NCBI GenBank assembly: GCA_025769875.1 | Contig: JAGFNK010000145.1 | Coordinates: forward strand, 1-64,000 | DNA from: Russula earlei | Lineage: Eukaryota; Basidiomycota; Agaricomycetes; Russulales; Russulaceae | DNA length: 64,000 nt | Direction of reading: 5' to 3' | Shown here: piece by piece, positions 10,760-22,596 of the stretch | How the letters are laid out: the number at the start of each line of letters is the position of its first letter | Numbering within the stretch: the first letter of the stretch is position 1 | Translations under genes and position numbers: made by a program | Notes under the pieces: generated by a model | Told to the model about the DNA's origin: nothing | Database searches by the model: none | Seen by the model: only the letters and a program-made list of their open reading frames with translations

Positions 10760-11953
10760 TGATGCATGTGCAATAGCTCAGCTCTCGTCCATAACCCATA
10801 ATAAGCGCCCCACTAACCAAATTTGGTGACCTCCGTGGGGAAAATTTAGGACCCAGGCAATGGAACGCGCGCGTCAGGAAGGCGGGCCGGCAGACATTGA
10901 CGAAATGAATGAAGTCGAACGAAGGGAGAGAGAGCAAGAGGGAGCTTTGGGTTGCATGCGAGAAGTTTTTGAGAACAGAGACACAACAATGATACATTTT
11001 CAGCTAATAGTAGGCCTTTTTATACATTTACAAGTACACTATTTAGGAGAGAAAATAAGAGTACAGTAGATGTTTTTTAGGAGGTTTTTGAGTCGGAAAC
11101 GGAAGGGAAATAAAAACGAAATCATATAGTAAGAAAACATCGGACTTCAACGGAAATGGTGCATTACCTGTCTGTCTGGCTGATGCGCTTGGTCCGGTTT
11201 TGGTGCATGTGTCCGATGGAGTCGTGCGTGTGCGTTCTTTTCAAGGATGGGAGAGTCGAATTATTGTGGAATGAAACTGGTTTTCTTGGTTTTTGGAACT
11301 TTCAATTTCAATCTGAATCAAACAAAGCAGAAAAGGAGTAAAAAGAGTGAAAGGGAATGCCAGAACTTGGGGACATACCGTGTTGTGCTGTCGCGCTCCT
11401 AGGAAGAGGGGAATGAGAGTGAGAGGGAACACGCAAAAATGAAAACGAAAATGCACATCGGTAGCCGCATCTGGTGCCACGCTCTCCACGCCCCCTTCTC
11501 CTTGAACCTGGCATGTTTTGCCATGTGGTCGCGGCCATAGTCATGGCCATCGCGGTGACGACTATAATGTCACTGTAACTTAGGGAAGGAAGAGGGAAGA
11601 AAAGAGAAGGGGTAAGAACTTGTGAAAATGAAAACGAAAATGCACGCCAGTCAAGTGCAAAAATCCCTGATTGCGGGAACATTCGAGTGACTTGTCACTC
11701 AAGGCCGGGCTTGATGGCGGTGATGGCCACTCTTCAAGGAGAACGACAGTGGGCGATTCGAGGCACGTGCTGTGCTCGTCGAGGTTGTGGACAACTTGGT
11801 GACGCAGGACTCGGTGTTCCTTCGTGGCGTGGCTGGCTCATGGCTGCCAGTGGCAGTGGCCCATGGTGAGGGACGCGCGCAATTTGTTCCAGGCACACTG
11901 GAGGCCTTCAATACTCAGGGCCTCGGAAGTATGAAAGGAAAACACGCATCTAC
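10760..11953. other. Intergenic stretch; possible left end of the pogo element
   Basis: No supported gene. At about 10830-10850 the block CCGTGGGGAAAATTTAGG loosely mirrors TCCGTGG and AAAACTTTGG blocks on the opposite strand near 14410-14440, which could be diverged terminal inverted repeats of the pogo-like element. A 20-bp block (GAAAACGAAAATGCAC core) is directly repeated near 11440 and 11630. The rest shows only short overlapping frames. Confidence 0.3.
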
Positions 11954-14327
11954 ATGCACCCCTGGCAGCCACTCCGAGCCGTAGTTTGGATTCTTGGAGC
12001 ACAACCTGGCAGCCCTTTTTTGATGTTTGCAGCAGGAGGGGCAAAACGCTTGAGATTCAAGAGTGCAGCCAAAGAGCAGCTGAAAGGTACAAGGGGCAGC
12101 GTGGGCGGCATGCATGATTCCAAAGCCAGCAGGCAGCGGGATTCCACAGTGCCACCCAGAAGCCAATCCTCCATGCCCGAAAATCCTCTTGACGTCTTAA
12201 AATCTGGCCTTTCTGAGCTCAAAAAAGGTGTTGAAAGGCGCAGAACACACCTTCTAGGATGCCTGCAGCGAAAGGAGCAGATTTCCAAGGAGGAGGAAGC
12301 TTGGTTGGACAATGATGCAAATTATGTTGACAAAGAGGCCATCATTGCAATTCTTGAAGGATCCCTGGACTTTGAACTAGGATTGGCACAGCTTACTTCA
12401 GAACAGAAGAGGATGGTGGAGAAACTGAGAGGGTGTGGTAGCGGCAGTGGCAAAAGTCAGCAAGGGACCAAAATCGGGAACAAAAGGAAATGTGAGCGTA
12501 CCATCCGGAGGCCACACACCTCTGAGAACTGACTCCGGGAATAGGGAACAACAGAGCACTAAAGGGTTGAGGCAATGCAAAGAAGTCCAAAGGGGACAAT
12601 AATCCGATATTCACAAAGAAAGAGAATGCCACATTGGCACAACGCATCGAAATTTTGGACTGGCACCACAAAAGCAATGAGAAAAATCAGTTGAAAACAG
12701 CACAACATTGGGATAAAATATATCCAAACTTACAATTGAAGCAGCCAACAATCTCAGCTTGGCTGAAAGATGAATCCAAATGGCAAGGACAGTGGGCCGA
12801 TGTGGAATCTGATGGACTTGGAACTGCTCTACAAGCAAAACGGGTCAAGCAAACAGAGCATCCACAGGTCACTGCGATGCTTGAACTATGGGTGGCTGGG
12901 GCAAAATCGAATGGAGTAATCTTGACTGGAGACATCTTGCATGAGAAATGGCGACGATTTGCAGACCTGGCCAAGATCCCTGAAGATCAAAGGCTTACAC
13001 TCAGTGATGGGTGGCTTACTACCTTCAAAAAACGATGTGGATTAAAAGCATTTAAATGCCATGGAGAAGCAGGGTCAGCAAAGCAAGATGATGTCGAACA
13101 TGAGCGCAAGTGTCTTCAAGTTCTCATCGAAAATTCCGGATATAAGTTATCAGATATCTTCAATATGGATGAGACCGGGTTATTTTATGCGTGCGTTTCG
13201 AAAATCTGATCCATCAAACCAATTCTTACTTTGGTCCTTTGGTTAGAATGCCACCAGATCGTGGGTTCATGGAAACAGCTGCACCTGGTGTCAAAGAGAA
13301 CAAGAAAAGACTAACATATGTGATTGCAGTCAATGCCAGTGGCAGCGTGAAGCTCCCACTCCTTATCATCGGAAAAGCAGCTAAACCACGTGCATTCCAA
13401 AAGAAGTCAGGTTCCGAGCTTGGCTTTTATTATCGCAGCAATACAAATGCATGGATGACAACAAAAATATATCAAGAATGGATCACAGAATGGGATCACA
13501 AACTAATGAGACAGAATCGGCACATTCTGTTACTTCAAGACAACTTTAGTGGCCATGTCCCACCAAATGGCCTCAAAAACATTTGTGTCAAGAACTTTTC
13601 ACCAAATCTCACTGCCCATGTTCAGCCTGCAGATGCTGGGATTATCCAATGCTTCAAGGCTCATTATCGCAGCAAATTTATCAACTGGGCTATCGATGGT
13701 TATGATGGCAATATCACCCCATCACTAATTTATGAAATTGATCAACTTGAAGCAATGCATCTCACAGAAATTGCCTGGAGTGAAGTCTCTGCTGAGACAA
13801 TCCCAAATTGTTGGCACAAAGTTGGAATTCTTCCAACTTCACTCCTGCATCCCGCGGACATTCCAACACCCTCAGTTCCTATCTTCACACTTCTCAACAG
13901 TTACCAGCCAGCTGAAATCAACCATATGGCTCATGCCGAACAGGATCTTGTTGACTTGTTGGCCCAATTGGAGAGTAGGGGTATCCTGCAGCCAAGGAAC
14001 ATGATGGATCTTGGAGAGCTATTGAATCCCAAGGGGGAGCAGGATCTTATTGAGGAAGTATCAGATATTGATATCTTTGAGGCAGTCATGCAGGGTCACG
14101 AGCAAGAAAACTTTGATTATGAAGATGATGGCAGCGTGGACAAGAGGCCAACTCGAGAGGAGGCCATCACTGCATCACTTGCCTTACAAAAATATCTTAT
14201 CAATATTAATAAGCCATTTGCCCAACAGCTGGAAGCAGCTCTGGCAAGCTTTGGTCGCCAGATCCACCTTGATCAGGCCCAAATGATGGGAGATACAGCA
14301 ATAACTGATTATTTTACATCAAAGTAA
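11954..14327 (+). CDS. pogo/Tigger-like (CENP-B/Tc5 HTH plus DDE) transposase
   Basis: Three segments make one gene. 11954-12532 holds a charged helical region (KKGVERRRTHLLGCLQRKEQ, EEAWLDNDANYVDKEA). About 12600-13190 has a helix-turn-helix pair: LAQRIEILDWHHKSNEKNQ, QPTISAWLKDE, then HEKWRRFADL and LSDGWLTTFKKRCGLK, ending NMDETGLFYA with the first catalytic Asp. A 56-bp intron at 13191-13246 (GTGCGT..TTAG) restores the frame into MPPDRGFMETAAPG. Then come LLLQDNFSGH (second Asp), VQPADAGIIQCFKAHYR (third Asp region) and the end ITDYFTSK. Start and the 12532-12600 join are uncertain: a stop or unrecognised intron lies there. It is otherwise the least damaged transposase in the window. Confidence 0.85.
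13191..13246 (+). other. Intron in the pogo-like transposase
   Basis: Donor GTGCGT and acceptor TTAG. Splicing joins NMDETGLFYA directly to MPPDRGF in frame, the continuity expected in DDE_1 transposases, and removes the apparent stop at 13207-13209. Confidence 0.8.
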
Positions 14328-14921
14328 CATAGCTGATTGTATATACAAGCTAGAACATGGAATTTGGGGTCTCTGTATGCACATCTCTTGAAACCCATAC
14401 TCTGTAATAACCCAAAGTTTTGGGCATCCACGGACCACTATGGGTTATGAGAGAGTTGACTGTAACCAGACCGGATCGTATGTAATGATTGGGAAGACAG
14501 GCATTGGCTTTATAAAGGTGACCTGCTTGGCCAGCTCCAATCGGAACGGATCACCAGGTCGTTGGAACAGAACGCATGCACCGGCACCTTCCACCCAAAT
14601 ACAAATATCAACTCAGTCCTGCACATCAGGTGCTCGTGATACTGATATGACAGGTAGTTGGACAGCTTATTGCTGTTTTCAGCAGTTGGCAGAGCTTGAA
14701 AACCCACCAATTCAGTGCAAAATCCCCCCTCAACATGCAAGGCATCCTTCAATTCTGCACCAATTTCAATGGAACTTACATCCCCTGAATCTGCTTACTA
14801 GTTGTTGAAGCTAAAAGGATTGTTACTCAGTCTTGTGCATGAAAGACTGTATTAGTTAGTAAGCTAACCTAAAAGGATTGTTACTATGTACGGTATTAGA
14901 TCTTAGGGAGAGCGGTAAAAG
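14328..14921. other. No gene seen
   Basis: Downstream flank of the pogo-like gene. The block near 14411-14440 may be the right terminal repeat of that element. A 17-bp block (AAGCTAAAAGGATTGTTACT / AAGCTAACCTAAAAGGATTG type) is duplicated at about 14810 and 14862. No ORF is supported. Confidence 0.3.
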
Positions 14922-17900
14922 TAGGGCTGCCGACCGTACCCGTACACATACGGTTTACGGCTACCGTAATTCGGTATCCCGTACCGTACCGTACGGGTAG
15001 TGGAAGTGTACCCTGACGGTACGGTTGCCGGTACGGTAAGTTACCCGTACCGTACCATATAAGGGATGCCATCAAGCTGTATATACAGGCCGTATATTAG
15101 TTGTACTCAATTGCAAGACAAACCCCGCCGATGTCTCAACTGTCTTGGAGTCCTCCCCTTAAAACCAGGCACCACGACGCTCCTCACCGCTCGCCGCTCC
15201 CTCTTCCCTATATCACATCTCTGCACCCACGCCCCATAAACCATCGACATATCTTCCAGACCATCCTCCAAGTTCCTCGTCCGCGCCTCAATCGGTCATG
15301 TCACCAACTACACATACGAGCTGCTCACAACTGTTGACTAGGTCTTCAACCCAATCCAGTTGGTTGCGCCACTTTAGCGACAACGAGGAGCCATGAGAGA
15401 TTTCAAGGCCACGGTAAGCACGCACACGCTGCTTCGAGTCATCATGCGCATGTGCCGTGGCTCATCTGCCGTGCATCGTTTGTGTTCTCCAGTTCAAGAA
15501 GAGCATTAGCTTGTATTACGTGCCGTCCATTGTAGCAATTTCCTGATCGCCCGGCCCGAGTATATTCTCTGTGATGATGTGGGCATAGTAGGCATCTTTA
15601 AGTACATTGATGACCAAAAGATGGCTGTAAGTCATGTTGGATTGTGCCGTATATGCTGTATCAGCTAACATGCCCGCACCACTTCGCAACACAGCCCGAA
15701 CACGTCATCGCATTCCTTGCCAAAAATACAGACGGAATTCTCAAGGACAAGGTTCACGATCTCCAGAATAAGCTGGTAGAGCTCCGTTCATCACTCTATC
15801 TCTGCGGTCCACGCGTGTACTCTCTGCGTCCTGGCTTCGTGTTCTGCTCCACCCAGTTTACGACGACCTCTGGTGACATACATCATGCTCAAATATATGT
15901 ACCGCAGCCCAGATGGCCCTCATAATAACGTCTGCGATCCCAACACGGGCAAGGCTCACGAACTGTATGCGCGCAGCATGCAGCAGACACATCCCCTCGC
16001 AACGTGCTCCAGACGCTGGCCTTGTCTTTGACACTCTACACAAGCGTGAAACAGTTGAGCCACTTTTCATTCTGGCACCTTCCACCATTTATTGACTTCT
16101 GTGGTTCCAGTTCGTCAGTCACCCAGCTAGATTGTTCAGCATGACATTTTTGTTTGCAGTGCTTGTCATCCATAGTAAGTTATCCTTACGTTTTGACGCA
16201 CACTGTTCTGATCTACTTTTTCAGAAAGCGTTCTCCGCATGTCTCATGCAGACATGAACATCAACGAGACGTCCTCGTATGTCGACCTCGCACCACTGTA
16301 TGGCAACAACAAAGAGACCCTCGACAATGTTGGAGTTGCAGCCACAGCGCGACGACAACACCAGCTTGGAAGTCCCAGCTCCAGGTTCACACATATGCAC
16401 GTTTCGATAATGTGGTTTTCCTTTCATGCCACTCTACCTTTGTCTTATTCAAGTATATAATGTACTATACCACCGTTCTTGCACCTCAGTCTTGATTCAT
16501 ACAGACTGAGGTCAGTTACACTTTCTATCTAGCTATATCCAGTACTAACACTAGTCCTAGCGCGATCTTATCGCTACAGACAAGATTCGCGTGCATGATG
16601 GCTGAGGGCTCCTCTTTCCTGACACATTCACCAAAGATCCTCTTCTCCTGTTTCCACCCGCTGTCTGAGGATTGTTCATGCTCTTCAACCACAACTATAC
16701 CATACGTCCTTGACCTTTAAACACCATTTCCGATCATCATGTAGTACATTACAATTTACAAACAAACTTAACGAGCTGCCACCTTGACCAATCCCGATGA
16801 TATCCCTTTGGAGGATCCTCACTGTGTAAAGATGCTCGCCGATCAGAATGAGAGGACTTTCCAGACTGCGCGGCTCATCAACTGCTCTTGGTTCGGAATT
16901 GCGATCTTTTCCAATTAACTTAGCCGCATTCTCGGCCTCATTCTCCGAGGTAACAACTAGACCTGGAATCCCTTTGGTCTCCATGATTCCTTCTGCCATT
17001 CCATCCCAATATGACTGTAGCAAGCCAAGACGGCGGGCGCTGAGTTCGTGCGACAGGTCAGGTGGAAACGGAACAAAGAGATCGAGTGAGAAGCCTGAAA
17101 CTTGAAGTGCTCGGGATCACACCGATTTCGTGGGGGATATGTAGATTGTAGTTCTGTTCTTTCGAGTCTGAGGACAACTAGTTTACATACATGTGAGCAT
17201 GCGACAAAGACTACAGAGTAGCACTAATCAGGTGAGAATCATAGGTGTATGGCATCGTGATGAAGCGAAAGTGTACCAAGGTGACGAAGCCTACTATCCT
17301 AATGAAAGGCTAATGGCCACGATGTCACAAACGTATCGTACTGAGGATAGGCAGAAATCTAGAACAAGAGATCGGAACGAAGGCGCAGGCAGTCCGAGCA
17401 AGGGCGGGCAAGAATCTTGCCCATTTGGCTTCCTGAACGAGGGTGAAGGATGCGAGCAGAATTAGAGAAAGATTCAAGGATCATACGACCAGATGGTGTC
17501 CACCTCTTGATCAATTGTGATCACAATGTCCCAGACGAGAAAAGCGAGAGCGGCGACTGCAAGATGGCGATGGTCAGCAGGATGATGCTTTGGGAGTCTG
17601 ATGACCTGACCCGAGCTCAGGTCGACACTGTAAGAGCCCTGGTATGGAAAATCATCATGAGACATGGGTGGGAGGGGAAGAAAAAGGAGGGTGTGGATGA
17701 AGGAAAAGAGCCATGTCAAAGGGAGGGACGAAAGAAAAGGATTTGTAGAGAGTTGGACTTGGATATCATTGTCATTCATTGAGTTTAATCAAAGTTTCTT
17801 GACCGTAATAACCCGTAATGCCGTATTACGGCCATCTTCTACCCCGTACCGTACCGTATAGGCTGCTGAAGTGGAAGCAGACGGTACAGGTAACGGTATG

Positions 17901-17967
17901 GATAGTAGCCGTATACATACCGTATCGAGTACGGCCGTAGCCGTATACGGTACGGTTGGCAGCCCTA
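14922..17967 (+). mobile_element. Putative hAT-like element with TAGGGCTGCC termini around a Ppo pseudogene
   Basis: The left end reads TAGGGCTGCCGACCGTACC and the right end GGTACGGTTGGCAGCCCTA, an inverted pair. Each is followed by about 150 bp of densely repeated GTACCGTAC/ACGGTA subterminal motifs (14940-15060 and 17800-17950). Such ends resemble hAT termini. No 8-bp duplication is visible (GGTAAAAG left, CGCTACAC right), so either the flank has changed or two related elements bracket the gene by chance or recombination. The interior holds a decayed oxygenase gene, with no transposase. Confidence 0.55.
15290..17110 (+). pseudogene. Psi-factor-producing oxygenase-like (linoleate diol synthase) pseudogene
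   Basis: Pieces of a fungal Ppo-type haem peroxidase appear in order on the plus strand in shifting frames: SFVRASIGHVTNYTYELLTT near 15290, YRSPDGPHNNVCDPNTGKAHELYARSMQ near 15900, DAGLVFDTLHKRE near 16030, HADMNINETSSYVDLAPLYG at about 16242-16300, DKIRVHDG near 16580, and NERTFQTARLINCSWFGIAI near 16850. The SYVDLAPLYG and TARLINCSWFG blocks are signatures of the peroxidase domain of fatty-acid dioxygenases. Stops and frameshifts separate all blocks and no P450 half is seen, so it is dead. It lies entirely within the inverted termini at 14922 and 17967. Confidence 0.8.
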
Positions 17968-18392
17968 CGCTACACTGGTGAGAAAATCTTTTCGAACTCC
18001 AAGACAGCACAGGACAACTCACTTTCGCCATCACATCATGCGTCCGATGCAGACGAGACCCAGGCCCATCTCCTGTTAAAGACAACAACGCGGGCCGCTA
18101 CCTTTGGCAGTGACAGTCTCCACTCCACTTCACATGAGGTGAACGAATAGGATAAGGGCTGTGGTCTGTTCACATATATGTTCACTGCGGTTGATGCTGA
18201 TAAGCTACGCTTCTGTGTATATCTATTTTTGTCGTGTTTAGTGATGTAGACACAACGGACTGAGAGTCCGGATCAACACCAGGGATGGGTCGGATGGAAC
18301 CATCATCCAGAATTGCCGGATGTTTCCCAGGAACGACATGTTACATCCAAACAGCCTTCCCGTCATCCAGACGCAACCTCAACCGAGGTCAC
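17968..18392. other. No gene seen
   Basis: Short frames only. The plus-strand frame 17956-18150 partly uses the transposon terminus and has no recognised motif. Confidence 0.35.
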
Positions 18393-18826
18393 TGTTGAGA
18401 TAAAGAGTAGCCGAAGCGTTTGACGCATCGGCCCAAACTGTCCGGGCGGCCCACAGGCCCGGACCACATAAGCGTTTCAGCTCAGTTGCTGAAACGCGAT
18501 AAAAAAATTGATAGTGTGATCTAAGACAATCGGTAGCTAGCACATAATGATCGTGAAAACAATTTGATAGTTACTACAGACAAAATAATTTTGGACGCTC
18601 TCAGATACTTAAGAGCGTCGTACATACAGTAGATACTTCAGTTTCTTCTCACAGAAACTGAAGTAAGTACTTACTATCTCACAATCTTATCAGTAGCTGA
18701 TTACATGTTGTAGTATCACTTTTATTAGGTAAATATGACACAAGCAGTTTCTTCTCACAGAAACTGAATATCACTTTTATTAGATCTATTACGATCTAAT
18801 CTACCTTATCACTGCGCGATTCAACA
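18393..18826 (+). repeat. Solo LTR I (434 bp, copia-like) with GTCAC duplication
   Basis: Starts TGTTGAGATAAAG and ends GATTCAACA. GTCAC flanks it at 18388-18392 and 18827-18831. ATACTTAAG near 18605 acts as a TATA-like box, followed by a perfect 11-bp stem at 18636-18663 (arms CTTCAGTTTCT/AGAAACTGAAG). The core of the hairpin is repeated at 18745-18766. The layout matches the copia LTRs at 31559 and 37984 although most of the sequence differs. Confidence 0.9.
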
Positions 18827-19791
18827 GTCACCAAACGGAAAAGTCCTCTGCTGCTCCAACGGGACCTAGTAGTGTCGCCTGAGAATCGTCCAACATGCGA
18901 CACTTCAACTTTTACTTTTACAGAACCGCTCTAACTTTTGCGATCGTGATTCAATCAACCAGCAACCACAGTTAGTATGGCTGCTGTCCCCGAGAATTTC
19001 GAGGCACACGAGCCAATGGCTTCACCTCCGTCAGCGTAGGTATTCTATTTTCCCTGTCATTCGGACGATCGGGAACATTCCAAAGTATGGACGTTACGTA
19101 TGTCTGATCGCGTGGTTGACTCTCATCATGATCAGATATAGAAGGCTAGTCTTATCTTGCCCCTACAAACTTCCTCCCCATTTGATCGGAGGGAGCAAGC
19201 GATATCGAGACTGAAGCACACGGCGATTGTTGACAAACTGTTGAATAGGAACAACTTAAAGAGGATCGCGAGCAAGAAACAGAGGGTTTGAATGTATGCC
19301 GAAACCATCGAGAAGGGAGACCGTGCATTCAATGTTATGGTGTTCACCTGCATAAACCCAACGAGTGAGAAGAAGGCTATCGAGAACATGATCTCTAACC
19401 AAGGGAGGATTTCGAAATGCTAGCTGTGATATCGCGAATCGCACATAATAGTAATTACGTTTTGTGACTACAGCAAGAGGAACAGGATGCGAGGCGATCA
19501 TTTGTCCACGACGTGTTGAAACATCAATCAAATCTTAAACTGGGACAACAAAATAACATACATTAACACACGTACGTACAATACAAAACGATGAATGGCA
19601 TGTATCTTTTATCTGAACGGCCGTTCGCACGAAAGGGCGCGCCCCGTGCTGGCCATCCGCTTCGAATTGTGGCACGCGTCTGTGGTGTCCTTCGACACTC
19701 AAAATCGAGTCGCTAGGAACGCCGCCCGGGATGGGATAGTGCTTGCTTCCTGAGCCCTGCTTGCGTCGAAGGCCTGGACAAGAAAGGAGGC
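18827..19791. other. No supported gene; possible host 5' exon
   Basis: An ATG at about 18977 opens MAAVPENFEAHEPMASPPSA and meets a stop next to GTAGGT, which could be a donor site, so a small first exon on the plus strand is possible. Downstream frames have no recognisable product. Minus-strand frames 19535-19798 look like continuation of the GTPase gene but would need an intron of about 25 bp, which is too short. Confidence 0.25.
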
Positions 19792-20622
19792 TCAGCACCC
19801 TGAAGAGTTCAGGATGTGCTCGACGACATCGCGGAACGTCTCGCGCACGCCGACGGCTGTCTTGGCAGATGACTCTATGAACAGACAGCCCATCCGAGCG
19901 GCGTATGCCGCGCCCTCCGCCGCGGACACCTGGCGCGTCTGGGACTGTAGGTGGGAGAGGTCCCGAGGGTGCGCGTTAGCACATGCACTTGAGCAGTGAA
20001 AATGAATATGGATGATGACACCTTGTCGGACTTGTTTCCCACAATCATCTTTACGGCGAGTTCGGGAACGTATTTGCCACGCTCGGCGAACCACCATGCA
20101 ATTGCCTCGAAAGATGAGCGATTGGTCACATCATAAACTTTTGTGAATCAAAGCGGTATGATGACCCATTGTCAGCCCATTTCCGACGTTTTTAGTTTTT
20201 TGAATCCATTTACGCACCGAGCATGATGCCTTGTGTGCCGCGATAGTACGACGAGGTGATTGCACGGAGGCGTTCGTCACCAGCAGTGTCCTAGAGATCA
20301 TCCGGTGAGTGGTGTCGATGTTTTCAGACGGCCTTGAAAGATACACACCCAGATATTGAGAACTACCTTTTTCCCTTTAACGTCAAACTTGTGCACCTTG
20401 AGCAAAGCGTAAGCGCTATCATCTCGATCGAGAATACGGGGAAAGCGTTCCCCAAGTGTCCACGCCAATGGTTGGATTCTTCTCTCCTTCTGGGAGCCAC
20501 TGTTGGTCTATGAAGCGGAGGAGCAAGCTGCTTTTCCCCACTGATGCGACTCCGAGGACCAACAGCTTGATTAACACAGGCTCGTTGTGATGCAGCACGT
20601 GGGACAGTGTATTAGTCGACAT
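19792..20622 (-). CDS. Rab18-like small GTPase, possibly degenerate
   Basis: Exons on the minus strand: about 20455-20622, 20349-20396, 20218-20290, 20022-20137 and 19792-19944. The protein shows IKLLVLGVASVGKSSLLLRF (P-loop GxxxxGKS), TIGVD (switch I), [24 protein letters not shown] (switch II), VYDVTNRSSF, NKSD (G4) and ESSAK (G5). Rab family members have DTAGQE; here the catalytic Gln is Asp. The C-terminus is VVEHILNSSGC and stops, without the usual paired or CXC prenylation cysteines. No canonical donor is found after TIGVD. It probably began as a vesicle-traffic GTPase; whether it is still functional is doubtful. Confidence 0.75.
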
Positions 20623-22080
20623 GACGAAGATTGCAAACAGGGAAGGATGTAGTCAAACAGACGGAGAGACTCCGAGGTTGTAAGAGAGGGCTTGGGTGCG
20701 GATCAAATACACAGCGTACTGCTGGGGCGCGGCAGCTACAAAACATGACAAGCTCCGTAAATATCTGGGTCCCGTGAGTGCTGGAATGAAAAGATGAAAC
20801 ACGATTCAGGTGCACACCTTACAAACATGAGGGCTAGACGAGCACAGCCCATCAGCATCGTGACCGAAGTTACCAGGAGCTAGCAAAGTCAAATTCGACG
20901 TGACAAATATTGCGCCTTTTCGGCGTCAACATGTCGGACTTTGCGGGGGGGCGGTAGTATTCTCCACGAACAAGTTTCAAGTTAAAATGTCCCCTAGTAT
21001 AACATTTGGCAACCCAAGTATGTTGAATCAGCGCATGAAGATCTGTAGTACGTGCGTTTGAGGGTCTGTCCGTCTGCAAGGGACGGAACAATAGAGAGAG
21101 GTTCGGTTGCAATGGTTGACTGGAGAGGGAGGGGGAGAGGAACTGCGATGGCTGCGCCAATGGGTGAGGCCACTGAGGAAGGACTTGGTTCGAGTCAGGG
21201 TACCGTGAACGTGTATAGGGGAATTAATTTCCATGGCAAAATGGGGAAAGCGAATCACGCTGATGTTTTCAAACAGCAGCTGGACAGTACCATTTATCAC
21301 AAGACACAGGCCGCAACCTGCGTCTCTAAAAAACCCGATCTTAGTAACCGAGCATCTAGAGGTTTGTGTCTGCGAAAATACCGAGACTCAATGGGGCATA
21401 GAGAAATCTGGTGTCTACCGCGAATACTTTTTACGGTTTAGGCCTCAACCTAGGTTTTAGCCAGCACTAGAAACATCTCGTCTCTGGAACAAGTGTCTCT
21501 TCTACGTTGCAGGGGTTGAAAGTAGCTTGACTCTTCAATAATCACGATAAGCTCTCCTTGTCAATGAGATCGGGATTCGTGTGGCAACACAGCAACACTC
21601 ATAAACAAAACACATAGATATAGATATAGTAAGCTTTCTTGTGCAGTAAACAAGTAGTGCGAGTCCAAGGTGAGTCCTGATTGAATCATACGTCCATAAA
21701 CTAAGTTATATGCATACATTATCTTAACAAGAATAAGGTCCATTTTATGAGTCAAGAGGCCATGCACTCAAAGAGTGTCAGACGATATGGATAAGGATAT
21801 GCAGGGGTGTTCTGTGACTGCAGTGTGTGATCCACATTCCCTAGCTACTTGTAGCGCCAGTTGTCGACCCTGATGTTGCCATGGGATCAGCAGAGGCAGA
21901 GGATTGACCAGCTGTCAGGAGCTTTTGACTTTTAGCGGTGGGTTGGATGATCAAGAATTGCCATAAAAGGCAATTGGGTCAGCAAGAGAATTGGGGGTTC
22001 AATCATGCGTTAAATTACACATATAAGCAAGTTAACAGTAGCATAACTACTTACCTTTTTCCCTACCAAATCAAAAACAA
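20623..22080. other. No gene seen
   Basis: About 1.4 kb without a supported gene. Frames on both strands are short and lack motifs. The 20623-20860 part would be the promoter side of the GTPase gene. Confidence 0.35.
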
Positions 22081-22596
22081 ATGTTATCCCATTTCCCATT
22101 GGCTGGCACATCATCCGCCCCATCTGCTCCATCCACCGCTTCCGGCCCAAGCGCCCCTTGCGCAACACAACATTTAAAGTTCAGGCATGCCCCTTCAAAG
22201 ATCATTGCCAATTCTGGAAAGAGGGGAGATTTTAATTATGACCAGGAGCACGGTGGATATTCCATGGAATGGCCGACAGCAGCCAATTTCGACACATGGT
22301 GCCAGTGAGAAGAACTGGCTCATGCAATTGAATTGATTACATCCAGCACTGAGCATGGGCAGGGATGGACAAAAAAAGTTTTCATCTGTTCCCACCAACT
22401 ATCCGGAGGAGCTTCGCGTTATGTAAAGAAGCACCTCGATCGCACATGGAGATCCGAGATCAAGAAGATGGGTTGCCGTTGCCGAATAGTCATCAAATCA
22501 TATGCGGACATGCCTACCATTCTTGGACAATATGCAAGCAAGCATGACCATGAAATTGGAATTGCTAATCTTGCTTACACACGAATGTCACATGTA
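22081..22596 (+). pseudogene. MULE-type transposase N-terminal fragment (FAR1-like domain)
   Basis: The frame reads NYDQEHGGYSMEWPTAANFDTW, EELAHAIELITSSTEHGQGW, KVFICSHQ, KKMGCRCRIVIKSYAD, and QYASKHDHEIGIANLAYTRMSH. This resembles the DNA-binding N-terminus of fungal Mutator-like transposases (C..GC.. I..K.Y.....Y..HDHE.G..N). A TGA at about 22308 replaces an expected residue between DTWCQ and EELAH. The frame is cut at 22596 by the LTR of element G1, and the rest of the gene is not found in the window. Confidence 0.6.

Noticed and set aside
17450..17782. Plus-strand ORF of 110 codons after the Ppo remnant
   Set aside because: No match to the C-terminal P450 part of Ppo enzymes and no protein-like motif; likely chance.
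19535..19798. An extra C-terminal exon of the GTPase (LRRKQGSGSKHYPIPGGV)
   Set aside because: Joining it needs an intron of about 25 bp with a poor donor, and it supplies no prenylation motif.
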